Origin: Hyphomicrobiales bacterium
GTDB lineage: Bacteria; Pseudomonadota; Alphaproteobacteria; Rhizobiales; Rhizobiaceae
Length of the DNA stretch: 64,000 bases
Direction of reading: 5' to 3'
NCBI GenBank assembly: GCA_900474095.1
Contig: UCOA01000099.1
Location: 1 to 64,000 of the forward strand
The position numbers and the translations under genes were made by a program. How positions within the stretch are numbered: the first letter of the stretch is position 1; every line of letters starts with the position of its first letter. Positions 46,301 through 53,296 of the stretch are shown here, in pieces. Under the pieces are notes generated by a model. It was not told the DNA's origin, ran no database searches, and saw only the letters and a program-made list of their open reading frames with translations.

Positions 46301-46864
46301 CGCGGCCAGCGTTTTCAACCGTGCCTCGGCCAGCGCCGCATGGCCCGACTTCAAGGCTATGTCAACCGGTCCACCCGACGCGCCGGTGAGCGCAATCAGC
46401 CCCTCCGTGCCGCCTTCCCGCAGCCAGGACAGCGCAATACGGACCGACTGGTTCCCCTCGCCACCGAGATAGGCGCGGCTGACGATATCGACGAGACGGA
46501 CATAGCCGGCATCCGTCGCCGCGATCAGCACGATCGCCGGAAGTTTCGCCAGGTGCTGGGCGTGCCCGCGCTTCTCGCCTTCGGCCTCGTCCTCCATGTC
46601 GATCGACAGCTGGCAGCCGATCAAGGGCTGCAGGCCATCGTCCATGCATTTCTGCGAGAACTCGAGCGCTGCAAACAGATTGTTGGTATCGGCGATGCCG
46701 ATCGCCGGCTGACCGTCGGCTACGGCCTTGCCGATGATCTTCTTGATCGGCAAAGCGCCTTCAAGCAGCGAGAATGCCGAATGAACGCGAAGATGCACGA
46801 ATTGCGGCGACGCGTTGTCCGAAACGCTGCCATCCCGTCGCTTGTCGCCTGTTGCGTCCGCCAT
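43358..46864 (-). CDS. dnaE: DNA polymerase III subunit alpha
   Basis: Replicative polymerase. 1168 aa, typical for DnaE1. N-terminal PHP domain ([20 protein letters not shown]) with part of the metal-binding residues retained; C-family polymerase core with [16 protein letters not shown] and the catalytic D431 and D433 in [38 protein letters not shown]; helix-hairpin-helix region and an OB-fold (about 1010-1090, [23 protein letters not shown]). Start ATG at 46864. A micropeptide gene with SOS control lies 147 bp upstream on the same strand. Confidence 0.97.
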   Translation of the reverse strand: [1168 protein letters not shown]

Positions 46865-47010
46865 TTGCGCACCCCGATTCCCGTGAGGGTTCAGGATATC
46901 CTGCTTCGGTCCTACGATGTCCAGATTTCATCGGCAGCAGCCGGGCTTTTTCCGGCCATCCGCCGCTTGTCCACAGGGGACGAAGGCAGGAAGCAACTGC
47001 CGCTAAAAAA

Positions 47011-47097
47011 TCACATGCCCATAATGATGATCGAAAAGCTGGCCACGAACATGGCGATCGAGGTGAAAGCTGCGAGGTCCCGAAGAAAGTCAGTCAT
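47011..47097 (-). CDS. SOS-controlled 28-aa single-span membrane peptide
   Basis: Short frame that conventional length cut-offs miss. ATG at 47095-47097, TGA at 47011-47013; starts MTDFLRDLAAFTSIA and continues MFVASFSIIIMGM, with a charged N-terminus (1-8) and one hydrophobic helix (9-28). GGGAG stands 7 nt before the ATG. An in-frame TAA within the operator region rules out a longer start. Directly upstream is a promoter with three GTTC half-sites spaced for LexA. In size, topology and SOS control it resembles SidA, the SOS-induced division inhibitor of Caulobacter. The role is inference; I cannot compare the sequences here. It precedes dnaE. Confidence 0.72.
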   Translation of the reverse strand: MTDFLRDLAAFTSIAMFVASFSIIIMGM

Positions 47098-47120
47098 TGC
47101 AAGGCTCCCTTTTCCGTTAT

Positions 47121-47156
47121 GTTCTTTTTATGTTCTATTTATGTTCGATCGTCAAG
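47121..47156 (-). promoter_or_regulatory. SOS promoter with overlapping LexA boxes (triple GTTC)
   Basis: Plus-strand view: GTTC at 47121-47124, 47132-47135 and 47143-47146, each separated by 7 nt (TTTTTAT and TATTTAT), i.e. two overlapping GTTC-N7-GTTC boxes. On the minus strand a CTTGAC -35 (47156-47151) is 17-18 bp before an AT-rich -10 (about 47127-47133), so the boxes cover the promoter. The predicted start is near 47120, about 23 nt before the micropeptide ATG. Confidence 0.8.
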
Positions 47157-47286
47157 CGGCAGATTGGAAATTGTCGCGGCGGGAAAATGGCATGGTAAAC
47201 ATTTTGGCTCTTCCCGGATTGCGAGGCATCTGGACGTCTTCCGATTGGCCAACTAATTTTACGCCACGACCATCGGGGAACGAACG

Positions 47287-47865
47287 ATGAAAATGCCACG
47301 GACCGCCGCGACGCTGTTTTTTTTCCTTTCCGCACTGACCGCGCAGGCGGCAGACATGATCGATCCCAGCCGGATCATTTCCGCGGCGACCGGCGATTGG
47401 GACAAGGATGGCAGCCCTGACCTTGCCTTGCTCGCAGAACCGCCGGAGGGCAGCGAGGATAGTCACGGCATCTATATCTACCTGAAGGGCGAGACCAACC
47501 GCCTTCAGTTGAAGACCTTTGCCCCAGACAAAGTCTGGGGCAGCGTGACAACCTATGGGCAGGAACCGTTCATCGAAGCCTTACCAAACGGCTCGATCCT
47601 GATCGCGTCACACAACGATGCCATCGGCCGCCATCGCTGGGAGCAGAAACTCACGATCGCCTACCGCAATTTTGACTTCGTGGTCGCCGGATACACTTAT
47701 ACGTCCTACGACACGCTCGATCTCGACAACACCACCAATTGCGATTTCAATGTCCTGACCGGCAAGGTCAAACTTGACGACAAGCCCGTTGCGGTCGCCG
47801 GAGCGATGATTTTCCTCAAGGACTGGGATGACGAAACCGGCCAGAAGGTCTGCCGGGCGCAATAA
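47287..47865 (+). CDS. Exported protein of unknown function with FG-GAP-like segment
   Basis: 192 aa with signal peptide (MKMPRTAATLFFFLSALTAQ; cleavage near AQA-ADM). The mature N-terminus carries GDWDKDGSPDLALLAE, an FG-GAP/EF-hand-like D-x-D-x-D-G loop that could bind calcium. Later EDSHGIYIYLKGETN and NTTNCDFNVLTGKV; the two cysteines, in NTTNCDF and at the C-terminus (KVCRAQ), may pair. Family not recognised. GGGGAA stands shortly before the ATG. It diverges from the SOS micropeptide. Confidence 0.75.
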   Translation: MKMPRTAATLFFFLSALTAQAADMIDPSRIISAATGDWDKDGSPDLALLAEPPEGSEDSHGIYIYLKGETNRLQLKTFAPDKVWGSVTTYGQEPFIEALPNGSILIASHNDAIGRHRWEQKLTIAYRNFDFVVAGYTYTSYDTLDLDNTTNCDFNVLTGKVKLDDKPVAVAGAMIFLKDWDDETGQKVCRAQ

Positions 47866-47872
47866 TACCTTC

Positions 47873-47887
47873 GTTCCTATTTTGTTC
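47873..47887 (+). promoter_or_regulatory. Candidate LexA box upstream of the DUF5680 gene
   Basis: GTTC-CTATTTT-GTTC at 47873-47887, the same form as the dinB box and with the same T-rich spacer. A TTTACA follows immediately (47888-47893), with CATCTT 18 bp further (47912-47917), giving a weak promoter about 30 bp before the ATG at 47949. One such match could occur by chance in a window this size. Confidence 0.5.
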
Positions 47888-47948
47888 TTTACACAATGCC
47901 CTACTTCGCGCCATCTTTCTTTCAGGTTCAACCCTGGAGAGAGGCAGC

Positions 47949-48416
47949 ATGCGAGATATCGACCACCTGACGGCCTTCATACTCGAAGCCAAGGCGAAGA
48001 CCTATGTGGGTGGCGGAACGGCGCTACCCTCCTGCCGGCGAGGATCGCGTGATATCGGCCATGGGCGCGGCCAATGGTCCTATCTCGACAGCTATTTCGG
48101 CGGGACGGATTTTGCCGGACAGGAGGTCGTCTGGAATACGGGCACACCGGTCTGGGTCATGAACTATTTCGGAAGAATCATCCTGCCAGATCTGATCGAT
48201 TCCCATTGCGCAGGAACAGTCATCCAGGCGGCCTTGGCGACCATGTATTCGCAGGAGGGCCGCTTTCTCGGCGGAATGCGATACGACCACGGATATGGCC
48301 TCTACGTCGATGAGAGCGAAGGTGACGCCCGACACTTTCGCGGCCGGGAGGTCATCATCGTCGATGGACAGGAAGCCTATGAACTGGATTATCGCGGCGG
48401 TCTTATCCGCCCGTGA
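47949..48416 (+). CDS. DUF5680 domain protein
   Basis: 155 aa, soluble. Recognised by AKAKTYVGGGTALPSCRRGSRDI at the N-terminus, WSYLDSYFGGTDFAGQEVVW, and VWVMNYFGRIILPDLID, the DUF5680 core, which in other bacteria is also found as a C-terminal part of XRE-type regulators. Here the domain stands alone. Function unknown. GGAGAGAGGCAGC precedes the start. The upstream LexA-like box suggests it may respond to DNA damage. Confidence 0.82.
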   Translation: MRDIDHLTAFILEAKAKTYVGGGTALPSCRRGSRDIGHGRGQWSYLDSYFGGTDFAGQEVVWNTGTPVWVMNYFGRIILPDLIDSHCAGTVIQAALATMYSQEGRFLGGMRYDHGYGLYVDESEGDARHFRGREVIIVDGQEAYELDYRGGLIRP

Positions 48417-48433
48417 ACGGCAGGCCGGTCCGA

Positions 48434-49135
48434 TTACAACTCGACTACCTTGCCGTCCTCGATGGTCACGCGCCGGTCCATGCGCGAGGCGAGCTCGTAA
48501 TTGTGCGTCGCGATCATGGCCGCAAGGCCGGACTGGCGGACGAGGGCCTCCAGCGCCTCGAAGACGTAACCGGCGGTTTCCGGATCAAGGTTACCGGTCG
48601 GCTCGTCGGCCAGCAGCACCAGCGGCGCATTGGCGACAGCGCGGGCGATTGCGACGCGCTGCTGCTCGCCACCCGAAAGTTCCGAGGGACGGTGTTCGGC
48701 GCGGTGGCCGATGCGCATGTAGTCGAGCAGCGCAGCAGCCCGTTCGCGCGCCTCGGCCTTGTTGAGGCCGGCGATCAGCTGCGGCATCATGATGTTTTCG
48801 ATCGCCGTGAATTCCGGCAGCAGATGGTGGAACTGATAGACGAAGCCGATGTCGTTGCGGCGGATCGCCGTGCGTTGCTCGTCGCCGAGCGTGCCGCAGG
48901 ATTGGCCGTTGATCAACACCTCGCCGGCATCCGGCCGCTCGAGCAGCCCTGCCAGATGCAAAAGCGTCGACTTGCCGGTGCCGGACGGCGCCACGAGCGC
49001 GACCGTCTGCCCCCCATGCAGGGAAAAGTCCGCACCCTTGAGGATCGACAGAACGCCCTCGCCCTGGGTGTAATGACGCTCGACGCCGGAAAGCTGCAAT
49101 GCCACGCGCGCATTCATCGTGTCTGTAATCCTCAT
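48434..49135 (-). CDS. lolD: Lipoprotein-releasing system ATP-binding protein
   Basis: ATPase of the LolCDE-type exporter that extracts lipoproteins from the inner membrane for delivery to the outer membrane. 233 aa. Walker [10 protein letters not shown] at 49-57, Q-loop in [11 protein letters not shown], signature LSGGEQQR at 153-160, Walker [13 protein letters not shown] (173-184). Starts immediately after the permease stop (ATG at 49135); an ATG at 49117 after AGGA is also possible. Confidence 0.94.
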   Translation of the reverse strand: MRITDTMNARVALQLSGVERHYTQGEGVLSILKGADFSLHGGQTVALVAPSGTGKSTLLHLAGLLERPDAGEVLINGQSCGTLGDEQRTAIRRNDIGFVYQFHHLLPEFTAIENIMMPQLIAGLNKAEARERAAALLDYMRIGHRAEHRPSELSGGEQQRVAIARAVANAPLVLLADEPTGNLDPETAGYVFEALEALVRQSGLAAMIATHNYELASRMDRRVTIEDGKVVEL

Positions 49136-50446
49136 TTATTCGTAGCGCAGAGCCTGAACCGGATCGAGGCGCGAGGCGCGCCAGGCCGGAAAGATCGTGG
49201 CAAGGAAGGACAGGCTGATCGCCATGACGACGACCGAAATGGTCTCGCCCGGGTTCATGTCGGCCGGAAGCTGGCTCAAGAAATAGAGCTCGGGGTTGAA
49301 CAGCGTCGTGCCCGAAATCCAGGAAAAGAACTGGCGGATGGATTCGACGTTGAGGCAGACGATGACGCCCAGCAGCACACCCGCGAAAGTGCCAACGATG
49401 CCGATCGCCGCACCCGTCATGAAGAAGATGCGCATGATCGAACCGGAGGACGCGCCCATGGTGCGCAGGATGGCGATGTCGCTGCCCTTGTCCTTCACCA
49501 GCATGATCAGGCCGGAGACGATATTGAGCGCCGCCACCAGCACGATCAGCGTCAGGATCATGAACATGACGTTGCGCTCGACCTGAAGGGCAGAGAAGAA
49601 CGTCTTGTTGCGGTCCCGCCAGTCGCTGATCAGTACCTGCCGGCCGGCTGCGTCCTCGATCGGCTGGCGCAGGTCGTCGACCAGATCCGGATTTGTGACG
49701 AAGAGCTCGATCGACTGGGCGATGCCTTCGGCGTTGAAGTAAAGCTGCGCCTCCTCGAGGGGCATGAAGATGATCGAGGCATCATATTCCGACATGCCGA
49801 TCTCGAAGATCGCCGAGACGGTATAAGACTTGACGCGGGGGTTGACCCCCATCGGCGTGACGTCACCCTCGGGCGCCACCAGCGTGATGGTCCCGCCGGC
49901 GGTAATGCCGAGCTGCTCGGCCATGCGCGAGCCGATGGCAACACCGGTTCCGGCGGCAAAGCCGACCAGATCGCCCGACTGGATATGGTCGGAAATGGAT
50001 TTCATCTTGGTGAGATCGTCGGCCCGCACCCCGCGCACCAAAGCGCCGGTGCCTGCCCCGCCCGGACCCGAGGCAAGCGTCTGCCCCTCGATCATCGGTA
50101 TCGCCATGGTCACGCCCCTGACGCCGGAAAACTTCGTCGCAAGATCCGCATAATTGTCGAGCGGCCCGTCGAGCGGCTGGACGATCATGTGGCCGTTGAT
50201 ACCGAGAATGCGCGAGATGAGCTCGGTGCGAAAACCGTTCATCACCGCCATGACGATGATCAACGTCGCCACGCCGAGCATGATGCCGATGAAGGAAAAG
50301 CCGGCAATCACCGAAATGAACGCTTCCTTGCGCCGGGAGCGCAGATAGCGCCAGGCCACCATGCGCTCGAACGTCGAAAACGGACGGCTCGACGGCGGCT
50401 GAACGGCGGCCGCTGCCTTGTCCTGCTCTAGCGTGGTGGCGCTCAT
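49136..50446 (-). CDS. lolC: Lipoprotein-releasing system permease (LolC/LolE type)
   Basis: Inner-membrane subunit. 436 aa with four membrane spans: one near 45-70 and three in the C-terminal half, and a large periplasmic domain (about 75-285) between. FERMVAWRYLRSRRKEAFISVIAGFSFIGIMLGVATLII is the typical N-terminus; C-terminal SLSFLATIFPAWRASRLDPVQALRYE is the MacB/LolC signature. Only one permease gene is present, so it may act as a homodimer. Directly followed by lolD; proS is 10 bp upstream on the same strand. Confidence 0.93.
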   Translation of the reverse strand: MSATTLEQDKAAAAVQPPSSRPFSTFERMVAWRYLRSRRKEAFISVIAGFSFIGIMLGVATLIIVMAVMNGFRTELISRILGINGHMIVQPLDGPLDNYADLATKFSGVRGVTMAIPMIEGQTLASGPGGAGTGALVRGVRADDLTKMKSISDHIQSGDLVGFAAGTGVAIGSRMAEQLGITAGGTITLVAPEGDVTPMGVNPRVKSYTVSAIFEIGMSEYDASIIFMPLEEAQLYFNAEGIAQSIELFVTNPDLVDDLRQPIEDAAGRQVLISDWRDRNKTFFSALQVERNVMFMILTLIVLVAALNIVSGLIMLVKDKGSDIAILRTMGASSGSIMRIFFMTGAAIGIVGTFAGVLLGVIVCLNVESIRQFFSWISGTTLFNPELYFLSQLPADMNPGETISVVVMAISLSFLATIFPAWRASRLDPVQALRYE

Positions 50447-50456
50447 CCCGGCTCCC

Positions 50457-51785
50457 TTATTTCGAAGCAGTCAGCTTGTTGATCGCAGCCTCGATGGTCA
50501 ACGTCTCGCGGGCGCCCGTCTTGCGATCCTTGAGCTCGACCTCGCCGTTTGCCACGGAGCGTGGACCGGCAATGATCTGCACCGGCACCCCGATCAGGTC
50601 GGCGGTCGCAAACTTGGTGCCGGCGCGGTCGTCCTTGTCGTCATAGAGCGGATCAAGACCTGCCCCGTTGAGCGCGCCATAGATGGTTTCGCAGGCGGTG
50701 TCGCAGGCGACGTCGCCGGATTTCATGTTGATCACGACCGCATCGAAGGGGGCGATCGACGCCGGCCAGATGATGCCGTTCTCGTCATGCGAGGCCTCGA
50801 TGATCGCCGGAACCAGCCGAGTCGGGCCGATGCCGTAGGAGCCCATATGCACGGTATGTTCCTTGCCGTCCGGCCCCTGCACCTTGGCGCCCATCGCTTC
50901 GGAATATTTCGTGCCGAAATAGAAGATGTGGCCGACCTCGATGCCGCGCGCGGACACCTTGGAGGCGTCGTCAATGCCGTTGAAAGCCGCCTCATCGTGC
51001 ATCTCCGACGTGGCGGCATAGAGCGACGTCCACTTGTCAAAGATCGCCTTCATTGCAGCCGCATCCCAGAAATCGGTGTCTTCGGCCGGAACGTCGAAGT
51101 CCAGGAAATCCTTGTGACAGAAGACTTCCGATTCGCCGGTGTCGGCGAGGATGATGAATTCGTGGCTGAGATCGCCGCCGATCGGGCCGGTGTCGGCACG
51201 CATCGGAATGGCGCGAAGACCCAGCCGCGAGAAGGTGCGCAGGTAAGCCGCGAACATCCGGTTATAGGAGTCCACCGCGCCTTCGCGGTCGAGATCGAAG
51301 GAATAGGCGTCCTTCATCAGGAATTCGCGCGAGCGCATGGTGCCAAAACGCGGCCGGATCTCGTCGCGAAATTTTAGCTGAATATGGTAGAGGTTGAGTG
51401 GCAGGTCCTTGTAGGACTTCACATAGGAGCGGAACACATCCGTGATCATCTCCTCGTTGGTGGGGCCATACAACATCGGCCGTTCCTGGCGGTCCTTGAT
51501 GCGCAGCATTTCCTTGCCGTAAGCGTCGTACCGGCCGCTTTCCTGCCAGAGTTCGGCCGATTGCAGCGTCGGCATCAACAATTCGACGGCACCTGCCCGG
51601 TTCTGCTCTTCGCGGATGATGGTATTGACTTTGTCCAGCACCCGCTTGCCGAGCGGCAGCCAGGTATAGATGCCGGCCGACTGCTGTCGAACCATGCCGG
51701 CACGCAGCATCAGGCGATGCGACACGATCTCCGCTTCCTTCGGGTTTTCCTTCAGAATGGGCATGAAAAAGCGGGACAGGCGCAT
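50457..51785 (-). CDS. proS: Prolyl-tRNA synthetase (short, editing-free form)
   Basis: Charges tRNAPro. 442 aa, compared with about 570 for E. coli ProRS; motif 2 and motif 3 regions are present ([25 protein letters not shown]; the [14 protein letters not shown] motif 3), but the inserted editing (INS) domain is missing: the segment after [13 protein letters not shown] joins straight to the catalytic core. C-terminal anticodon-binding domain [23 protein letters not shown]. Such short forms occur across alphaproteobacteria, which then rely on separate trans-editing proteins. Confidence 0.95.
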   Translation of the reverse strand: MRLSRFFMPILKENPKEAEIVSHRLMLRAGMVRQQSAGIYTWLPLGKRVLDKVNTIIREEQNRAGAVELLMPTLQSAELWQESGRYDAYGKEMLRIKDRQERPMLYGPTNEEMITDVFRSYVKSYKDLPLNLYHIQLKFRDEIRPRFGTMRSREFLMKDAYSFDLDREGAVDSYNRMFAAYLRTFSRLGLRAIPMRADTGPIGGDLSHEFIILADTGESEVFCHKDFLDFDVPAEDTDFWDAAAMKAIFDKWTSLYAATSEMHDEAAFNGIDDASKVSARGIEVGHIFYFGTKYSEAMGAKVQGPDGKEHTVHMGSYGIGPTRLVPAIIEASHDENGIIWPASIAPFDAVVINMKSGDVACDTACETIYGALNGAGLDPLYDDKDDRAGTKFATADLIGVPVQIIAGPRSVANGEVELKDRKTGARETLTIEAAINKLTASK

Positions 51786-52149
51786 GAACGGGTTCCGGAA
51801 CTTGATGCACTTCGCACTATCGTTGGATTCGGGCGAAATAACGTTGAGCTTGCAGCCCCTGCACGCTCGACGAGCGTGCGAACGGGCACTGCAGTTTGAC
51901 TGTGTGTCGCGACGCTCCGACCGGCCGATTCAGGAAGAAGGATACACCGCGCTCAAGCGTTCATAGACGCTTCGCGACAGGAAGAAAACCCGTCATCTTT
52001 GCTGACATCTCGGCTTGGCGAGTTGGGGTTTCAGGCGCTGGAAAAGCAAGCGACGGGTGCGACAAAAAAGCACGGTAGTAGCAGGATTTTGATAGAAGTT
52101 GTCAACGGAAAAATTTTGCTCGACTGTAGCAAAAATGCAAAAAAATCAG
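51786..52149. other. Intergenic region upstream of proS
   Basis: About 360 bp that must contain the minus-strand promoter of proS-lolCD. GC-rich on the left, AT-rich and A-run-rich to the right (52090-52150). No gene or repeat recognised. Confidence 0.45.
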
Positions 52150-52178
52150 ATGACAACGCATAATGTTTGAGCTAGTTT
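52150..52178 (+). promoter_or_regulatory. Promoter of the alpha-r9-like small RNA
   Basis: ATGACA (52150-52155), 17 bp spacer, TAGTTT (52173-52178). The predicted start is about 52185, which makes the RNA near 148 nt long up to its terminator. Confidence 0.5.
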
Positions 52179-52184
52179 CGGCTC

Positions 52185-52333
52185 ACAAAAGAGGCAGGGA
52201 GATTAAATTCTTGTCGATTTCGCGGTCAAGTCTTGGGAGGATAAGATCTTAGGCGCGGTCATACGCAGCCACCGGTAACGGATAAGGATCACGCGATACT
52301 TTAAGAACAAGGCTTTTAGCCTTGTTTTTTTTT
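52185..52333 (+). ncRNA. Probable trans-acting small RNA, alpha-r9-like
   Basis: A stand-alone promoter and a strong terminator (52306-52333) on the plus strand bound about 148 nt that lie between the opposing genes proS and DUF1467. It contains GGGAGG motifs and a TAAGATCTTA dyad but no convincing protein; a 29-codon frame starting near 52163 begins upstream of the predicted start. From memory, the rhizobial sRNA family alpha-r9 has a similar size (about 149 nt) and sits near proS; I could not verify this by alignment. Confidence 0.65.
52306..52333 (+). terminator. Rho-independent terminator of the alpha-r9-like RNA
   Basis: AACAAGGCT (52306-52314), loop TTT, AGCCTTGTT (52318-52326), then a run of T. 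Confidence 0.92.
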
Positions 52334-52485
52334 GCTTTTCACCAAAACTGATTCTGAAGACCAAGAGTGGCACTTCAATCGTGTCATTTCCGTGGCGCGT
52401 GGATCAACGGCCTTGGCGTGACCCTTCCGTAAGCCGTCGCTATCACATCAGAAAATGTCGTAACGGCGACAAGGCGGATTTGATC

Positions 52486-52755
52486 TCAATAGAATTTAGG
52501 CGCGAATTGGGGGATTGCGTCCAAACCGTAGCCGAGGCGCACGGAGAGGATATACCACGCAAAGTGGATAATGGCCGCCAGCACCGACGTCAGCAGAAAA
52601 ACCCGCAGCGCCCGGAAGCGCGCCGGCGCGCTCTCGACGCTGCCGGGCACGACCTCGTTCTCCTCGGCCTGGGTGCGCAGACCGATCGGCAGGACGATGA
52701 ACAGCGTCAACCACCAGATGATGAAGTAGATCGCGAAGATGGAAAAGATCGGCAT
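52486..52755 (-). CDS. DUF1467 membrane protein
   Basis: 89 aa with two membrane spans: FAIYFIIWWLTLFIVLPIGL (7-26) and VFLLTSVLAAIIHFAWYILS (about 52-71). The between-span segment RTQAEENEVVPGSVESAPA is the family's hallmark. DUF1467 proteins commonly lie next to the methylmalonyl-CoA epimerase and nuo genes in Rhizobiales, as here. Function unknown. Confidence 0.88.
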   Translation of the reverse strand: MPIFSIFAIYFIIWWLTLFIVLPIGLRTQAEENEVVPGSVESAPARFRALRVFLLTSVLAAIIHFAWYILSVRLGYGLDAIPQFAPKFY

Positions 52756-52860
52756 CGTGGTCTCTCAGGCGAAGAGGAACCGTAAGAGCTCCCTTTGGCT
52801 TTATTGATCGTTATACCGCTTTCCGGCTCGTCCGACAAACCTCAGGCTCGCGCCTTTCTG

Positions 52861-53265
52861 TCACACCTGCTCCAGTTCGATCAGGGTCCCGAAGAAATCC
52901 TTGGGGTGAAGGAAGAGCACAGGCTTTCCATGCGCCCCGATCTTCGGCTGACCGTCGCCGAGAACCCGTCCCCCCGCCGCAACAAGGCTGTCGCGAGCGG
53001 CCAGGATGTCATCGACCTCGTAGCAGATGTGATGCATGCCGCCTGCGGGGTTCTTGGCAAGGAAGGCTGCGATCGGGGAATCTTCGCCAAGCGGCTCCAG
53101 CAGTTCCACCTTGGTGTTTTCAAGCGTCACGAAAACCACGCTGACGCCATGTTCGGGCAGCGCATCCGGCGCCGTTACCGAGACGCCCAGCACCGAGCGG
53201 TATTTTTCCGCCGCCTCGGCGAGGTTTGGAACGGCCAGCGCAATATGATTGACACGTCCGAGCAT
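52861..53265 (-). CDS. mce: Methylmalonyl-CoA epimerase
   Basis: Interconverts (2R)- and (2S)-methylmalonyl-CoA in propionate metabolism. 134 aa, one domain of the glyoxalase/vicinal oxygen chelate fold. GRVNHIALAVPNLAEAAE (metal-binding His6), VTLENTKVELLEPLGEDSPIAAFL, GGMHHICYEVDD (second His) and the C-terminal DFFGTLIELEQV with the third metal ligand Glu. The start is the ATG at 53265; the open frame to 53448 is spurious. Confidence 0.95.
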   Translation of the reverse strand: MLGRVNHIALAVPNLAEAAEKYRSVLGVSVTAPDALPEHGVSVVFVTLENTKVELLEPLGEDSPIAAFLAKNPAGGMHHICYEVDDILAARDSLVAAGGRVLGDGQPKIGAHGKPVLFLHPKDFFGTLIELEQV

Positions 53266-53296
53266 GGTTTTGCCTTTCGCGCGATCCATCCTGCCG

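Noticed and set aside
48413-50431. 672-codon plus-strand frame opposite lolD-lolC
   Set aside because: Antisense to well-conserved transporter genes; composition typical of shadows.
52163-52252. 29-codon frame (MFELVSAHKRG...) in the alpha-r9-like region
   Set aside because: It starts upstream of the predicted transcription start and has no ribosome binding site.
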